The notes under the pieces were generated by a model. It saw only the letters and a list, made by a program, of their open reading frames with translations, did no database searches and had not been told where the DNA came from. From NCBI RefSeq assembly GCF_004340205.1, contig NZ_SLWB01000001.1, forward strand, positions 372,001-436,000: a stretch of 64,000 nucleotides of DNA, written 5' to 3'. The DNA is from Acetobacteroides hydrogenigenes. GTDB taxonomy: Bacteria; Bacteroidota; Bacteroidia; Bacteroidales; ZOR0009. Both the position numbers and the translations under genes were made by a program. Below, in pieces: positions 20,106-30,697 of the stretch; position 1 is the stretch's first letter, and the number at the start of each line of letters is the position of its first letter.

Positions 20106-21434
20106 CTACATTCCAGATCTACCCTTCAAACGTCCGGTTTTCATCAAACCGTCATAGTGACGTAGAAGTAGATGGCTTTCGATCTGCTGAAGAGTGTCAA
20201 GGATAACCCCCACTAGAATGAGTAGTGAGGTGCCTCCGAAGAAGTGAGCGAATTGGTTACTTATTCCTATTTTCATTGCAAATGCTGGTAGAATTGCAAT
20301 GAGCGCCAAGAAAATTGAACCGGGTAGCGTAATCCTCGACATGATAGTGTCTAGATACTCTACGGTCTTCTTACCCGGTTTCACACCTGGAATAAAACCT
20401 CCGTTCTTCTTCATATCTTCAGCCATCATTAGCGGGTTAACTGTAATGGCTGTGTAAAAATACGTAAATGCAACAACAAGGATGCCGAAAGTGAAGTTAT
20501 ACCAGAAACCGGTATAGTTCGAGAATGCAATACCAATGCTGCTTGCAATATCAGAGTTAAAGCGAGTGAACATCATTGGAATAAACATGATGGCCTGAGC
20601 AAAAATGATCGGCATTACACCTGCTGCATTGATTTTCAGCGGGATATACTGACGAACACCACCATACTGTTTATTTCCAACAATTCTTTTCGCATATTGC
20701 ACTGGTACTTTGCGAGTTGCTTGTACAAGTGCAATGGTAGCACAAAACACTAAGAATAAAAATACTAGTTCTACAACCAGCATTATGATACCCCCAACAG
20801 CATTTGCGCCCAATCGAGATTGAACCTCAGACCAGAATGCAAATGGTAAACGGGCAATAATACCGATCATGATGATTAGAGAGATACCGTTTCCGATACC
20901 TTTTTCAGTAATCTTCTCGCCTAGCCACATTACAAACATCGTACCAGCGATAAGTATAAGTGTGGCTTCTATGGTGAAGAAAGCTCCTTTCAGAACAAAC
21001 GCATCTACAGGAAGTTGTGCATGCAGGTTTGCTATGTATGCAGGACCCTGAACTAGAAGGATCGCTACAGTGAGATAACGGGTGATCTGATTCATCTTTC
21101 GACGTCCGCTTTCACCTTCACGCTGTAACTTTTGGAAGTAAGGCACAGCAATAGCTAATAGCTGAACTACGATTGATGCCGAAATGTAGGGCATAATCCC
21201 TAGTGCAAAAATGGAAGCGTTGCCAAAAGCACCGCCTGAGAACATATTAAGCAATCCCATAAGCCCACCTGAAGCTTGATTTTGAAGCGCAGCGAGCTCA
21301 TTTGGATCAATACCGGGAATCACCACAAAACTACCCAACCTGTAAATCACAATTATTCCCAATGTGTATAGAATCCTTTTCTTAAGATCTTCTATCTTAA
21401 AGATGTTCCTTAGTGTCTGTAGTAGAGCTTTCAT
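20106..21434 (-). CDS. secY: Preprotein translocase subunit SecY
   Basis: Channel-forming subunit of SecYEG in the inner membrane. 442 residues with about ten membrane helices; the plug and first-loop region reads VIPGIDPNELAALQNQASGG; signatures GIGNGISLIIMIGI and PVQYAKRIVG are present. Starts 4 nt after rplO. Confidence 0.98.
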   Translation of the reverse strand: MKALLQTLRNIFKIEDLKKRILYTLGIIVIYRLGSFVVIPGIDPNELAALQNQASGGLMGLLNMFSGGAFGNASIFALGIMPYISASIVVQLLAIAVPYFQKLQREGESGRRKMNQITRYLTVAILLVQGPAYIANLHAQLPVDAFVLKGAFFTIEATLILIAGTMFVMWLGEKITEKGIGNGISLIIMIGIIARLPFAFWSEVQSRLGANAVGGIIMLVVELVFLFLVFCATIALVQATRKVPVQYAKRIVGNKQYGGVRQYIPLKINAAGVMPIIFAQAIMFIPMMFTRFNSDIASSIGIAFSNYTGFWYNFTFGILVVAFTYFYTAITVNPLMMAEDMKKNGGFIPGVKPGKKTVEYLDTIMSRITLPGSIFLALIAILPAFAMKIGISNQFAHFFGGTSLLILVGVILDTLQQIESHLLLRHYDGLMKTGRLKGRSGM

Positions 21435-21438
21435 TCGA

Positions 21439-21885
21439 TTACAGTTTTACGGCTTTTCCTTGTTGTGCCTCGATAGCGGCTTCAGCCGACTTCGAGAAAG
21501 CGTGAGCATGCACTTCAAGAGCTGCCTTAAGTTCACCGCGTCCAAGAATCTTTACTAGGTCATTCTTAGACGCTAGACCAGCATCAATAATTGTTTGAAT
21601 ATCAATGACAGTACAGCCATTTTTTTCATGTAGCGACTGAAGGGTATCGATATTGATAGCCTTATATTCTACACGGTTGATATTTTTGAAGCCAAACTTT
21701 GGCAAACGACGCTGCAAAGGCATCTGTCCTCCCTCGAATCCAATCTTATGCGAGTAGCCTGAGCGCGATTGAGCTCCTTTGTGACCACGTGTAGATGTAC
21801 CACCGTGACCAGAACCTTGTCCGCGACCAATACGCTTTTCGCTATGAGTTGAACCCTTAGCAGGTTTTAGCTGACTTAAATTCAT
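21439..21885 (-). CDS. rplO: Ribosomal protein L15
   Basis: 148 residues with the Gly/Arg-rich start (LKPAKGSTHSEKRIGRGQGS, GTSTRGHKGAQSRSG) and the conserved GQMPLQRRLPKFGF. A 50S assembly protein; 26 nt after rpmD. Confidence 0.98.
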   Translation of the reverse strand: MNLSQLKPAKGSTHSEKRIGRGQGSGHGGTSTRGHKGAQSRSGYSHKIGFEGGQMPLQRRLPKFGFKNINRVEYKAINIDTLQSLHEKNGCTVIDIQTIIDAGLASKNDLVKILGRGELKAALEVHAHAFSKSAEAAIEAQQGKAVKL

Positions 21886-21911
21886 AGAAGTTCTTTTTTA
21901 TTTTAAACCTA

Positions 21912-22094
21912 CTACTTTACCTCTTCTACTTTAACAAGGTGGCTAACCGCTTGTATTAAGCCTAGAACGGAAGGCGTTCCTTCGCGCTCTACGCTTTGGT
22001 TCATTTTACGGAGACCTAGTGTATCAAGAGTTGCTTTTTGACGCTTGTTCGAACCGATACGGCTACGAACTTGAGTAATCTTCAACATTGCCAT
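21912..22094 (-). CDS. rpmD: Ribosomal protein L30
   Basis: 60 residues: MLKITQVRSRIGSNKRQKAT then TLGLRKMNQSVE. The bacterial short form of L30, between rpsE and rplO as usual. Confidence 0.97.
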   Translation of the reverse strand: MAMLKITQVRSRIGSNKRQKATLDTLGLRKMNQSVEREGTPSVLGLIQAVSHLVKVEEVK

Positions 22095-22107
22095 AATCTC
22101 TACAAAA

Positions 22108-22629
22108 TTAACCGTTAAATACTTTCTTTAGCGATATACCACGAACCTCAGCAACGCTATAAGCATCGCGCATTTCGGTAAGGGCTTGTACGGTAGCCTT
22201 TACAAGGTTATGTGGGTTAGAAGACCCCTTACACTTGCAAAGCACGTCATGTACACCAACGCTTTCGAGTACGGCACGCATAGCACCACCGGCCTTTACA
22301 CCGGTACCCGAAGCTGCAGGCTTCATGAACACGCGAGAACCACCAAACTTAGCCACTTGCTCGTGAGGAATGGTCTTGTTTAGAATTGGAACCTTAACAA
22401 GGTTTTTCTTAGCATCTTCGATGCCCTTTGCAATAGCAGCGGTTACCTCGCTGGCTTTACCTAGTCCATAACCAACGATTCCGTTCTCGTTTCCTACAAC
22501 AACAATTGCAGAAAAACTAAAGGTTCTACCACCCTTGGTTACTTTGGTAACGCGCTGTATGCTCACCAAGCGATCCTTAAGCTCGATATCGCTCGACTTT
22601 ACTTTTCTTATGTTAGTATTTGCTGACAT
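22108..22629 (-). CDS. rpsE: Ribosomal protein S5
   Basis: 173 residues; decoding-fidelity protein of the 30S subunit. Has [34 protein letters not shown] and [15 protein letters not shown]. 8 nt after rplR. Confidence 0.98.
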   Translation of the reverse strand: MSANTNIRKVKSSDIELKDRLVSIQRVTKVTKGGRTFSFSAIVVVGNENGIVGYGLGKASEVTAAIAKGIEDAKKNLVKVPILNKTIPHEQVAKFGGSRVFMKPAASGTGVKAGGAMRAVLESVGVHDVLCKCKGSSNPHNLVKATVQALTEMRDAYSVAEVRGISLKKVFNG

Positions 22630-22637
22630 ACGCTTTA

Positions 22638-23000
22638 TTAGAAATTAAGGCCACCTTCACGGGCGGCATCTGCTAACACTTGTACTCTTCCGTGGTAAAG
22701 ATAACCGTTTCTGTCGAAAACCACAGCGCTAATGCCCTTTGCGATGGCTCTTTCTGCTGCAAGCTTTCCAACAAGCTTAGACACCTCGCTCTTTTGAAGT
22801 CCGGTTGCCTTTTCGGCTACTTCTTTATCCATTGAAGAGGCTGAAACCAAAGTAACCCCCTGTAGATCATCGATAATTTGAACGTAGATCTGCTTGTTGC
22901 TTCTAAAAACCGTCATACGAGGACGATCAGCTGTTCCGCTTACTCTTTTGCGGATGCGTTGCTTAATGCGTATTCTTCTTTCTAATGTTGATAAAGCCAT
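22638..23000 (-). CDS. rplR: Ribosomal protein L18
   Basis: 120 residues; binds 5S r[34 protein letters not shown] and the C-terminal [19 protein letters not shown] are typical. Confidence 0.98.
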   Translation of the reverse strand: MALSTLERRIRIKQRIRKRVSGTADRPRMTVFRSNKQIYVQIIDDLQGVTLVSASSMDKEVAEKATGLQKSEVSKLVGKLAAERAIAKGISAVVFDRNGYLYHGRVQVLADAAREGGLNF

Positions 23001-23018
23001 AACTTTTCTCCTTTAAAA

Positions 23019-23576
23019 TTATTTAGCATTAGCAGACTTTCCAGCTTTTTTACGAAGCTGTTCGCCAACGAACTTAATACCTTTACCTTTATAAGGCTCT
23101 GGCTTACGAAGAGATCTGATTTTGGCAGCAACACCACCAATGAGTTGCTTATCGATGCTCTTAAGGGTAAGGATTGGATTACCCTTCTTTTCCGCCTTTG
23201 CTTCGGCCTTGATTTCTGGAGGAAGCTGCAAGAAGATATCATGCGAGTATCCAAGGCTGAACTCAAGGATATCGCCTTTTACTTCAACCTTATAACCTAC
23301 ACCCACCAACTCCTGTTGTACGGTGTATCCTTGAGATACACCTACAACCATATTGTTGATAAGAGCGCGGTACAGACCATGCAGAGACCTGTGACGTGGC
23401 TGATTAGTAGGACGGGTTACAAGAACCTCATTCCCCTCTATGGCAACCTTAATGTCTGGATCAACCTTTTGCTTAAGTTCTCCAAGAGGGCCTTTTACGC
23501 TAACCACGTTATCTGAGCCAACCGTTACGGTTACGCCTTGTGGTAAGTTTACAGGTAATTTTCCTATTCTTGACAT
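23019..23576 (-). CDS. rplF: Ribosomal protein L6
   Basis: 185 residues, two tandem L6 domains: MSRIGKLPVNLPQGVTV at the start and PEPYKGKGIKFVGEQLRKKA near the end. Lies near the factor-binding site of the 50S subunit. Confidence 0.98.
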   Translation of the reverse strand: MSRIGKLPVNLPQGVTVTVGSDNVVSVKGPLGELKQKVDPDIKVAIEGNEVLVTRPTNQPRHRSLHGLYRALINNMVVGVSQGYTVQQELVGVGYKVEVKGDILEFSLGYSHDIFLQLPPEIKAEAKAEKKGNPILTLKSIDKQLIGGVAAKIRSLRKPEPYKGKGIKFVGEQLRKKAGKSANAK

Positions 23577-23591
23577 TGTGCTAATTGTTTT

Positions 23592-23987
23592 TTAGTAAAC
23601 GTAGCAAATTACTTCGCCACCCACTTTTTGTGCTCTTGCTTCCTTATCGGTCATAATACCATTAGAGGTTGAAACGATAGCCACACCTAGGCCATTAAGT
23701 ACACGTGGCAACTCGCTTACGTTAGAGTACTTACGAAGACCTGGACGTGAAACTCTCTTAATTCCCTTTATTGCAGGAAGGTGAGATTCTGGATGATACT
23801 TAAGAGCAATCTTAATGGTGCTCTTAAAATCTTCCTTTATAAACTTGTAGCTAAGGATGTAACCTTGCTCGTGAAGGATCTTGGTGATCGCTTCTTTCAT
23901 CTTCGAGCCTGGAATCTCAACTACCTTATGGTTCGCCTTCACGGCGTTGCGGATTCTTGTTAAGAAATCTGCTATTGGATCAGTCAT
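23592..23987 (-). CDS. rpsH: Ribosomal protein S8
   Basis: 131 residues: MTDPIADFLTRIRNA, KRVSRPGLRKYSNVSELP and GLGVAIVSTSNGIMTDKEA. Primary 16S rRNA binder and, in E. coli, the translational repressor of the spc operon; whether that feedback exists here is not visible. Confidence 0.98.
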   Translation of the reverse strand: MTDPIADFLTRIRNAVKANHKVVEIPGSKMKEAITKILHEQGYILSYKFIKEDFKSTIKIALKYHPESHLPAIKGIKRVSRPGLRKYSNVSELPRVLNGLGVAIVSTSNGIMTDKEARAQKVGGEVICYVY

Positions 23988-24003
23988 CTTGCAAAATATT
24001 AAA

Positions 24004-24273
24004 TTACCAACTTGCTTTTTTTACCCCAGGAATCAATCCGTTTGATGCCATCTCACGGAAAGTGATTCTGCTAATACCGAAATCGCGCATATACCCCTTT
24101 GGACGACCAGTTAACTGGCAGCGGTTGTGCAGGCGAATTGGATTAGAATTCTTAGGAAGTTTTGCAAGACCAGCATAGTCGCCAGCCTCTTTTAAAGCGG
24201 CACGTTTCTCAGCGTATTTGGCTACAAGTTTTGCACGCTTCACTTCACGAGCCTTCATGGATTCCTTTGCCAT
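24004..24273 (-). CDS. rpsN: Ribosomal protein S14 (zinc-free long form)
   Basis: 89 residues with [20 protein letters not shown] and no CxxC pairs, so this is the longer zinc-independent type. 5 nt after rplE. Confidence 0.97.
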   Translation of the reverse strand: MAKESMKAREVKRAKLVAKYAEKRAALKEAGDYAGLAKLPKNSNPIRLHNRCQLTGRPKGYMRDFGISRITFREMASNGLIPGVKKASW

Positions 24274-24278
24274 ATCGA

Positions 24279-24836
24279 TTAGTTCTTTTTAGCGTTTTTA
24301 AATGGTAATCCGAACCCTTTAAGAAGTGCGTAAGCTTCTTCGTCAGTTTTCGCTGTAGTAACGAACGTAATCTCCATTCCTAGAATCTTGGTAATCTTAT
24401 CGATATCAATTTCTGGGAAGATGATTTGCTCTTGAACACCTAAAGTGTAGTTACCTTGTCCGTCGAACTTCTCTGGAATACCGTTAAAGTCGCGAACACG
24501 TGGCATTGCAATACAGATAAGTCTGTTAAGGAACTCATACATGTTCACGTTACGGAGAGTAACCTTAACCCCGATAGGCATGCCCTTACGAAGTTTAAAG
24601 TTCGCAATATCCTTACGAGAATTGGTAGCTACAGCCTTTTGGCCCGCAATAGCGGTAAGCTCATTGATTGCAACTTCGATGATTTTCTTGTCGGCAACTG
24701 CCTGACCTAACCCTTGGTTGATAACGATTTTTTCCAACCGGGGTGCTTGCATAACGCTCTTGTAACCGAATTCCTTCACAAGTGCAGGAACGATTTCCTC
24801 GTTATACTTCTTCTTTAATGTAGGTACGTAACTCAT
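24279..24836 (-). CDS. rplE: Ribosomal protein L5
   Basis: 185 residues; binds 5S rRNA in the central protuberance. [31 protein letters not shown] and [19 protein letters not shown] are conserved. Its ATG overlaps the rplX stop by one base (TAATG), which suggests translational coupling. Confidence 0.98.
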   Translation of the reverse strand: MSYVPTLKKKYNEEIVPALVKEFGYKSVMQAPRLEKIVINQGLGQAVADKKIIEVAINELTAIAGQKAVATNSRKDIANFKLRKGMPIGVKVTLRNVNMYEFLNRLICIAMPRVRDFNGIPEKFDGQGNYTLGVQEQIIFPEIDIDKITKILGMEITFVTTAKTDEEAYALLKGFGLPFKNAKKN

Positions 24837-25156
24837 TACTTAATTACCTCCCCTGATTTTTTTGCATAACGCACTGATTTATTGTTCTCATCGCGTTTTC
24901 TACCGATACGAGATGGTTTTCCGGTAGATGGGTCTACGATCATTAAGTTCGAGAGGTTGATAGACGCCTCTTGCTTAACGATTCCACCTTGAGGGTTCTT
25001 TGCGTTTGGCTTGGTATGCTTAGATACCATGTTAACGCCCTCAACCACGGCACGATTTTCTTTCACAAGAACCTCTAGCACGCGGCCTTGCTTACCTTTA
25101 TCGTCACCAGCGATAACGTAAACGAGGTCCCCTTTTTTTACGTGTAATTTGCGCAT
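24836..25156 (-). CDS. rplX: Ribosomal protein L24
   Basis: 106 residues with the KOW motif [20 protein letters not shown]; an early 23S assembly initiator. Overlaps rplE by one base. Confidence 0.98.
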   Translation of the reverse strand: MRKLHVKKGDLVYVIAGDDKGKQGRVLEVLVKENRAVVEGVNMVSKHTKPNAKNPQGGIVKQEASINLSNLMIVDPSTGKPSRIGRKRDENNKSVRYAKKSGEVIK

Positions 25157-25176
25157 TTTATGTTTCGTTTTTTGCG

Positions 25177-25542
25177 TTATAACACTTCTGGAGCAAGCGA
25201 AACGATCTTCATATTGATATCGCGCAGCTCTCTAGCTACTGGCCCGAAGATACGGGTTCCACGCATTTCGCCTTGGTTGTTAAGAAGCACAACAGCATTA
25301 TCGTCGAAACGAATGTACGAGCCATCCTGACGACGAATCTCCTTCTTGGTTCTTACAACGATAGCCTTAGATACGGTACCCTTCTTGATGTCGCCAGAGG
25401 GCATAGCACTCTTAACGGTAACAACGATTTTATCGCCAATTCCGGCATATCGCTTACCTGTACCGCCAAGGACGCGGATGCAAAGGACTTCCTTTGCTCC
25501 GCTATTATCTGCTACTGATAATCTACTTTCCTGCTGAATCAT
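25177..25542 (-). CDS. rplN: Ribosomal protein L14
   Basis: 121 residues: [39 protein letters not shown] and [13 protein letters not shown]. Interface protein of the 50S subunit; 2 nt after rpsQ begins downstream. Confidence 0.98.
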   Translation of the reverse strand: MIQQESRLSVADNSGAKEVLCIRVLGGTGKRYAGIGDKIVVTVKSAMPSGDIKKGTVSKAIVVRTKKEIRRQDGSYIRFDDNAVVLLNNQGEMRGTRIFGPVARELRDINMKIVSLAPEVL

Positions 25543-25544
25543 AA

Positions 25545-25799
25545 TTACTTAACTCTTTCAATAATTTCAACAAGTCTCCAGCGCTTAGTCTTGCTCAATG
25601 GACGAGTTTCCATAATCTTGATGGTATCGCCTTCGTTGCAAGTGTTAGTTTCGTCGTGGGCTACAAATTTAGTAGTTTTATTGACGAATTTACCATATAT
25701 AGGGTGCTTTACTTTACGTTTTACAGCAACAACTACAGATTTCTCCATCTTATTGCTGACAACGACCCCGATTCTCTCTTTTCTAAGATTTCTTTCCAT
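25545..25799 (-). CDS. rpsQ: Ribosomal protein S17
   Basis: 84 residues: [34 protein letters not shown] and [18 protein letters not shown]-fold 16S binder. Confidence 0.98.
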   Translation of the reverse strand: MERNLRKERIGVVVSNKMEKSVVVAVKRKVKHPIYGKFVNKTTKFVAHDETNTCNEGDTIKIMETRPLSKTKRWRLVEIIERVK

Positions 25800-25811
25800 G
25801 GTTCGCTTGCG

Positions 25812-26006
25812 TTACTTGTTCTGTTCTTTTTGTGCCAGAATGGTGAGCAGACGCGCAACATTCCTACGGCTCTTCTTAATAAGCATAGGGTTATCAAGTG
25901 GAGATACGGTATGGTTGATTTTCATCTTAACCAGCTCCCCTTTCTCGGTAGCGATACGCTCGAGGATATCCTTGCTAGACATTTCTCTAACTTCGTTGGC
26001 TTTCAT
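25812..26006 (-). CDS. rpmC: Ribosomal protein L29
   Basis: 64 residues, helical hairpin; MKANEVREMSSKDILERI at the start and NPMLIKKSRRNVARLLTIL near the end. At the tunnel exit, part of the SRP and trigger-factor docking site. Confidence 0.97.
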   Translation of the reverse strand: MKANEVREMSSKDILERIATEKGELVKMKINHTVSPLDNPMLIKKSRRNVARLLTILAQKEQNK

Positions 26007-26021
26007 TTTGCTTCCTCCTGA

Positions 26022-26441
26022 TTATTCAACGTAATCACGTCTTACGACGAATTTAGTGTTAATAGGAAGCTTTTGAGCACCAAGGCGAAGTGCTTCCTTT
26101 GCTACTTCGAGAGATACCCCCTCTGCCTCCATTATGATTCTACCTGGTGATACGGGGGCAACGAATGCTTCTGGAGCACCCTTACCCTTACCCATACGTA
26201 CTTCGGCAGGTTTTTTGGTGATAGGCTTATCAGGGAAGATACGAATCCAGATTTGTCCTTCACGCTTCATAAAACGAACCACAGCTTGACGGGCAGCTTC
26301 TATTTGGCGACCGGTGATCCAGGTTTCTTCTAGAGCCTTGATGCCAAACGACCCAAAGGCAAGCTGATGTCCTCGTTGGGAGTTCCCCTTCATCTTGCCC
26401 TTTTGGACTCTTCTATACTTTGTCTTTTTAGGCTGTAACAT
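26022..26441 (-). CDS. rplP: Ribosomal protein L16
   Basis: 139 residues: [39 protein letters not shown] and [14 protein letters not shown]. Organises the A-site tRNA elbow region of the 50S subunit. Confidence 0.98.
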   Translation of the reverse strand: MLQPKKTKYRRVQKGKMKGNSQRGHQLAFGSFGIKALEETWITGRQIEAARQAVVRFMKREGQIWIRIFPDKPITKKPAEVRMGKGKGAPEAFVAPVSPGRIIMEAEGVSLEVAKEALRLGAQKLPINTKFVVRRDYVE

Positions 26442-26468
26442 TTCTTAAAAGCTTTTCTCTTTCAACGA

Positions 26469-27197
26469 TTACTTTCTTTTCTTCTTTGCACCGCCCTTGT
26501 TTTGGCGTGGAGCACCTCCTTGCGATGGAGCGCCTTGACCTTGGTATCCTGCATTAGGAGATAGATCGCGCTTACCGTAAACGAGGCCCTTGCAAATCCA
26601 TACCTTAATACCTAGTACACCAACCTTGGTAACGGCTTCGGCGAGTGCATAATCGATATCGGCACGGAAGGTGTGCAATGGAATACGACCCTCTTTGTAG
26701 GTTTCAGTACGAGCCATTTCTGCACCACCAACGCGGCCAGAAATTTGGATCTTGATACCTTCGGCGCCCATACGAATAGTAGACGCAATTGCCATTTTAA
26801 TGGCACGACGGTACGAAATACGTCCTTCTACTTGACGGGCGATATTGTTGGCTACGATGGCAGCATCGAGCTCGGGGCGTTTTACCTCAAAGATGTTGAT
26901 TTGAACTTCCTTGCTGGTAATCTTCTTGAGCTCTTCTTTCAGTTTGTCTACCTCTTGGCCACCTTTTCCAATGATGATACCTGGACGAGCAGTGTGGATA
27001 GTAACCGTGATGAGCTTAAGCGTTCTTTCAATGACGATCTTAGCAAGGCTAGCCTTTGCCAGACGTGCATTAAGGTATTCGCGGATCTTGGTATCTTCTA
27101 CCAGTTTCTGAGCGAAGCTATCTCCACCGAACCAGTTCGAATCCCATCCACGGACGATACCTAGACGATTTGCTATTGGATTAACTTTTTGTCCCAT
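26469..27197 (-). CDS. rpsC: Ribosomal protein S3
   Basis: 242 residues with a KH domain ([20 protein letters not shown]) and the S3 C-domain ([20 protein letters not shown]). A Gly/Gln/Lys-rich tail ([18 protein letters not shown]) ends it. Part of the mRNA entry tunnel. Confidence 0.98.
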   Translation of the reverse strand: MGQKVNPIANRLGIVRGWDSNWFGGDSFAQKLVEDTKIREYLNARLAKASLAKIVIERTLKLITVTIHTARPGIIIGKGGQEVDKLKEELKKITSKEVQINIFEVKRPELDAAIVANNIARQVEGRISYRRAIKMAIASTIRMGAEGIKIQISGRVGGAEMARTETYKEGRIPLHTFRADIDYALAEAVTKVGVLGIKVWICKGLVYGKRDLSPNAGYQGQGAPSQGGAPRQNKGGAKKKRK

Positions 27198-27202
27198 TCG
27201 AT

Positions 27203-27616
27203 TTAGCTTTTAACTTCTGTTTCTTTTTTTTCGCCAACCACGATGGTTACATGGTTAGATCTCTTACGGATACGATGTGCACGGCCTTGTGGAGCGGGTT
27301 GTACGCGCTTCAACATTTTGCCTTCATCTACGAAAATCTCGGCAACAACGAGGTTGGTCTCGTCAAGACGAGCACCTTCGTTCTTTGCTTGCCAGTTGGC
27401 AATAGCCGAGAGCAACAGTTTTTCGAGCTTAATCGAAGCTTCCTTCTTGGTAAACTTAAGAATACCCAAAGCTTTGTTTACTTCTACACCACGGATAAGG
27501 TCTGCTACCAGCCTCATCTTTCGTGGCGAGCTGGGACAGTTGCGAAGGATTGCAATTGCCTTCTGCTTCTTTTCGGCCTTTAGTCTATCGGCCATTATTC
27601 TTTTTCTTGCACCCAT
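27203..27616 (-). CDS. rplV: Ribosomal protein L22
   Basis: 137 residues: [18 protein letters not shown], the tunnel-constriction loop, and [19 protein letters not shown]. 5 nt upstream of rpsC. Confidence 0.98.
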   Translation of the reverse strand: MGARKRIMADRLKAEKKQKAIAILRNCPSSPRKMRLVADLIRGVEVNKALGILKFTKKEASIKLEKLLLSAIANWQAKNEGARLDETNLVVAEIFVDEGKMLKRVQPAPQGRAHRIRKRSNHVTIVVGEKKETEVKS

Positions 27617-27647
27617 TGTAATCTACGATCGATTTCGGTGTTAGCTA

Positions 27648-27917
27648 CTATTTTTTCTTATTTCCGCCGTGTCCACGATAGGTACGAGTTGGAGCAAACT
27701 CTCCAAGCTTATGCCCTACCATGTTCTCGGTAACGTAAACAGGAATAAACTTGTTTCCGTTGTGTACGGCTACAGTATGACCTACGAAGTCTGGAGATAT
27801 AACGCTGGCTCTAGACCAAGTCTTAATAACAACCTTCTTGTTGCTATCATTCATCTCGATGATGCGCTTCTCCAGTTTAGGCTCAATGTATGGTCCTTTC
27901 TTCAGTGAACGACTCAT
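27648..27917 (-). CDS. rpsS: Ribosomal protein S19
   Basis: 89 residues: [37 protein letters not shown] and [18 protein letters not shown]. 30S head protein. Confidence 0.98.
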   Translation of the reverse strand: MSRSLKKGPYIEPKLEKRIIEMNDSNKKVVIKTWSRASVISPDFVGHTVAVHNGNKFIPVYVTENMVGHKLGEFAPTRTYRGHGGNKKK

Positions 27918-27936
27918 GGCGAATTCAATTAATCAA

Positions 27937-28761
27937 TTACTTCTTTCTTCTATCAATAATGAACTTAGAGGAACCCTTCTTCTTGTTACGGGTCTTGTAG
28001 CCCTTAGCAGGCATACCCTTACGCGATCTTGGGTGACCTCCCGACTGACGTCCTTCACCACCACCCATTGGGTGATCTACTGGGTTCATTGACACACCTC
28101 TATTCCTAGGTCTACGTCCAAGCCATCTCTCTCTACCAGCTTTACCGCTTACTTCAAGAGCGTGGTCGGGGTTAGATACTGTGCCTACAGTAGCACGGCA
28201 AGTAGTAAGTACCATACGAGTTTCGCCTGATGGCAACTTAAGTACGGCATATTTACCCTCACGGGCTAGTAGCTGGGCGTAGGTTCCGGCGCTACGTGCC
28301 ATCACAGCACCTTGTCCAGGATGCAACTCGATGTTGTGTACTACAGTACCGAGTGGCATTTCGCCCAATGGAAGCGTGTTGCCAATTTCTGGAGCAACGC
28401 CTGTTCCTGAAACGATCTTTTGTCCAACCTTAAGGCCAGTTGGTGCAATGATGTAACGCTTTTCCCCATCAGGGTAGGTTACCAATGCAATACGAGCACT
28501 ACGGTTTGGATCGTACTCAATCGTCTTCACGGTTGCAGCCATTCCATCCTTGTCTCTCTTGAAGTCGATGATACGGTACATCTTCTTATGACCACCACCA
28601 ATATAGCGCATGGTCATCTTACCGCTGTTATTACGTCCACCGCTTCTCTTAAGAGGCTTTAGCAACGATTTCTCAGGTGTCGAGCAAGTGATATCGTCGA
28701 ATGCACCTATAATCTTATGTCTGGTACCCGGTGTTACGGGCTTAAACTTCCTTAACGCCAT
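27937..28761 (-). CDS. rplB: Ribosomal protein L2
   Basis: 274 residues. Contains [20 protein letters not shown], an SH3-like core and the peptidyl-transferase-proximal signature [19 protein letters not shown]. Confidence 0.98.
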   Translation of the reverse strand: MALRKFKPVTPGTRHKIIGAFDDITCSTPEKSLLKPLKRSGGRNNSGKMTMRYIGGGHKKMYRIIDFKRDKDGMAATVKTIEYDPNRSARIALVTYPDGEKRYIIAPTGLKVGQKIVSGTGVAPEIGNTLPLGEMPLGTVVHNIELHPGQGAVMARSAGTYAQLLAREGKYAVLKLPSGETRMVLTTCRATVGTVSNPDHALEVSGKAGRERWLGRRPRNRGVSMNPVDHPMGGGEGRQSGGHPRSRKGMPAKGYKTRNKKKGSSKFIIDRRKK

Positions 28762-28766
28762 TTCTC

Positions 28767-29057
28767 CTAGATATTGCTATAAAAATCAATCTTATCTCCA
28801 CTCTTCAAGGTCACGATTGCCTTCTTAAACGAGTTGGTTTTACCAACTAGCAAACCGGCCTTGGTGTAGCGTGATTTTCTCTTACCTGCGTAACGCATAG
28901 TGTTCACATCGGCAACAGTCACACCATAAAGTTCCTCAACGGCCTTTTTGATTTCGATCTTGTTAGCCTTGTTATCAACTATGAAACCGTAACGATTCAA
29001 TTTCTCGCCCAGAATCGTCATTTTTTCGGTTAGTATTGGCTTAAAAATAATCTCCAT
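28767..29057 (-). CDS. rplW: Ribosomal protein L23
   Basis: 96 residues: [35 protein letters not shown] and [15 protein letters not shown]. Docking site for trigger factor and SRP. Confidence 0.97.
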   Translation of the reverse strand: MEIIFKPILTEKMTILGEKLNRYGFIVDNKANKIEIKKAVEELYGVTVADVNTMRYAGKRKSRYTKAGLLVGKTNSFKKAIVTLKSGDKIDFYSNI

Positions 29058-29068
29058 TTCTAGTTGAA

Positions 29069-29701
29069 TTACGAAATACCAAACATTCTGTTTATAACCT
29101 CGAACGACCCTTCGGTCACGAGTAGGCTTTGCGCGTTCATCACATCGTAGGTGTTAAGATCGGCTGCGCGAACTACCTTTACGTTTGGTAGGTTACGAGC
29201 TGATAGCGCAACTACTGGGTTAACGTCAGAAACTACGAAAAGCAGCTTGTGATCGGCAACCTTTAGGTTGTTGATGATGCTAACAAATTCCTTTGTCTTT
29301 GGAGCTTCGAAGTTGAAGCCTTCAACTACGTTGATGGCAGCGTTCTTAGCCTTGTAGGCAAGGGCGCTACGACGAGCAACAAGCTTCGTTTTCTTATTCA
29401 ACTTAAAGCTGTAGTCGCGTGGTACTGGACCAAAAATACGTCCCCCACCAACAAAAACTGGCGACTTGATGCTACCTGCACGAGCGGTACCGGTACCCTT
29501 TTGGCGCTTAAGCTTACGGGTTGAACCTGATACTTCGTTACGCTGCTTCGACTTAGCAGTTCCTTGGCGTTGGTTAGCCAGGTACTGTTTTACGTCGAGG
29601 TAGATACAGTGATCGTTTGGCTCAACGCCAAAGATGCTGTCTTGCAGGGTTACCTTTCTTCCGGTATCCTGACCGGCGATGTTGTAAACTGCTAATTCCA
29701 T
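29069..29701 (-). CDS. rplD: Ribosomal protein L4
   Basis: 210 residues with the tunnel loop [19 protein letters not shown] and [15 protein letters not shown]. In E. coli L4 represses the S10 operon; no leader structure of that kind is evident here. Its ATG overlaps the rplC stop by one base (TAATG). Confidence 0.98.
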   Translation of the reverse strand: MELAVYNIAGQDTGRKVTLQDSIFGVEPNDHCIYLDVKQYLANQRQGTAKSKQRNEVSGSTRKLKRQKGTGTARAGSIKSPVFVGGGRIFGPVPRDYSFKLNKKTKLVARRSALAYKAKNAAINVVEGFNFEAPKTKEFVSIINNLKVADHKLLFVVSDVNPVVALSARNLPNVKVVRAADLNTYDVMNAQSLLVTEGSFEVINRMFGIS

Positions 29702-30324
29702 TACTCCTCAATGATTAAGTATGAACCCTTTGCTCCAGGAATAGATCCTTTTACTAGTAGTAGGTTGTTCTCTGGGATAACCTTAAGAACTTTAAGGTTA
29801 AGCACCTTTACCTGATCGCCACCCATACGGCCAGCAAGACGCTTGCCCTTGAATACGCGAGATGGGTAAGATGATGCACCCATAGAACCGGGGTGACGCT
29901 GGCGGTTGTGCTGACCGTGAGTTTGGCCACCTACACCACCGAAGCCGTGACGCTTTACCACACCCTGAAAACCTTTACCTTTAGAGATTCCGGTAACGTC
30001 AACCCAGTCGCCCTCTTCGAAGAGTTCGCCTACGGTTACTACATCACCAAGAAGGTACTCCTTCACAAAGTCGTTGCCAAACTCAGCAAGCTTGCGCTTT
30101 GGAGTGGTGTTAGCTTTCTTGAAGTGTCCTAAGAGGCTGTTGCTGGTTTGCTTTTCCTTCTTTTCGTCATAGGCAAGTTGGAGAGCAGAGTAGCCATCTA
30201 CTTCCGCATTCTTAACCTGCGTAACTACGCATGGACCAGCCTCAATAACAGTGCATGGAATGTTTTTTCCCTCGGCACTGAAAACGGAAGTCATTCCGAT
30301 TTTTTTTCCAATTAGACCTGGCAT
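29701..30324 (-). CDS. rplC: Ribosomal protein L3
   Basis: 207 residues: [34 protein letters not shown] and HRQ-type loop [20 protein letters not shown] near the peptidyl-transferase centre. A 51-nt gap with a small palindrome separates it from rpsJ. Confidence 0.98.
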   Translation of the reverse strand: MPGLIGKKIGMTSVFSAEGKNIPCTVIEAGPCVVTQVKNAEVDGYSALQLAYDEKKEKQTSNSLLGHFKKANTTPKRKLAEFGNDFVKEYLLGDVVTVGELFEEGDWVDVTGISKGKGFQGVVKRHGFGGVGGQTHGQHNRQRHPGSMGASSYPSRVFKGKRLAGRMGGDQVKVLNLKVLKVIPENNLLLVKGSIPGAKGSYLIIEE

Positions 30325-30348
30325 TGTTTAAAAATTAAAATATAACAG

Positions 30349-30363
30349 CTTTAGTAACTAAAG
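30349..30363. repeat. Short palindrome in the rpsJ-rplC gap
   Basis: CTTTAGT and ACTAAAG are perfect 7-bp arms around a single base in one of the longest gaps of the S10 block. It may be an RNA or protein-binding element, or chance. Confidence 0.35.
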
Positions 30364-30375
30364 TTCTAGTTTCTA

Positions 30376-30681
30376 TCACACCTTGATCTCAACTTCAACA
30401 CCGCTTGGAAGTTCTAACTTCATAAGAGCATCAATGGTCTTAGGAGTTGAACTGTAGATGTCAAGCAGACGCTTAAAGGTGCTTAATTCGAACTGCTCGC
30501 GGCTCTTCTTGTTAACGAAGGTCGAGCGGTTTACGGTGAAGATCTTCTTGTGAGTTGGAAGTGGAATTGGGCCACTTACAACTGCGCCGGTAGACTTCAC
30601 GGTCTTAACGATCTTCTCAGCAGACTTGTCAACCAAGGTATGATCGTAAGATTTCAATTTGATTCTTATCTTTTGGCTCAT
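30376..30681 (-). CDS. rpsJ: Ribosomal protein S10
   Basis: 101 residues: [39 protein letters not shown] and the C-terminal [14 protein letters not shown]. 30S head protein and NusE antitermination factor. Follows fusA with 16 nt between and no tuf, as in other Bacteroidota. Confidence 0.98.
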   Translation of the reverse strand: MSQKIRIKLKSYDHTLVDKSAEKIVKTVKSTGAVVSGPIPLPTHKKIFTVNRSTFVNKKSREQFELSTFKRLLDIYSSTPKTIDALMKLELPSGVEVEIKV

Positions 30682-30697
30682 TTTACTTTTTTGTTGA

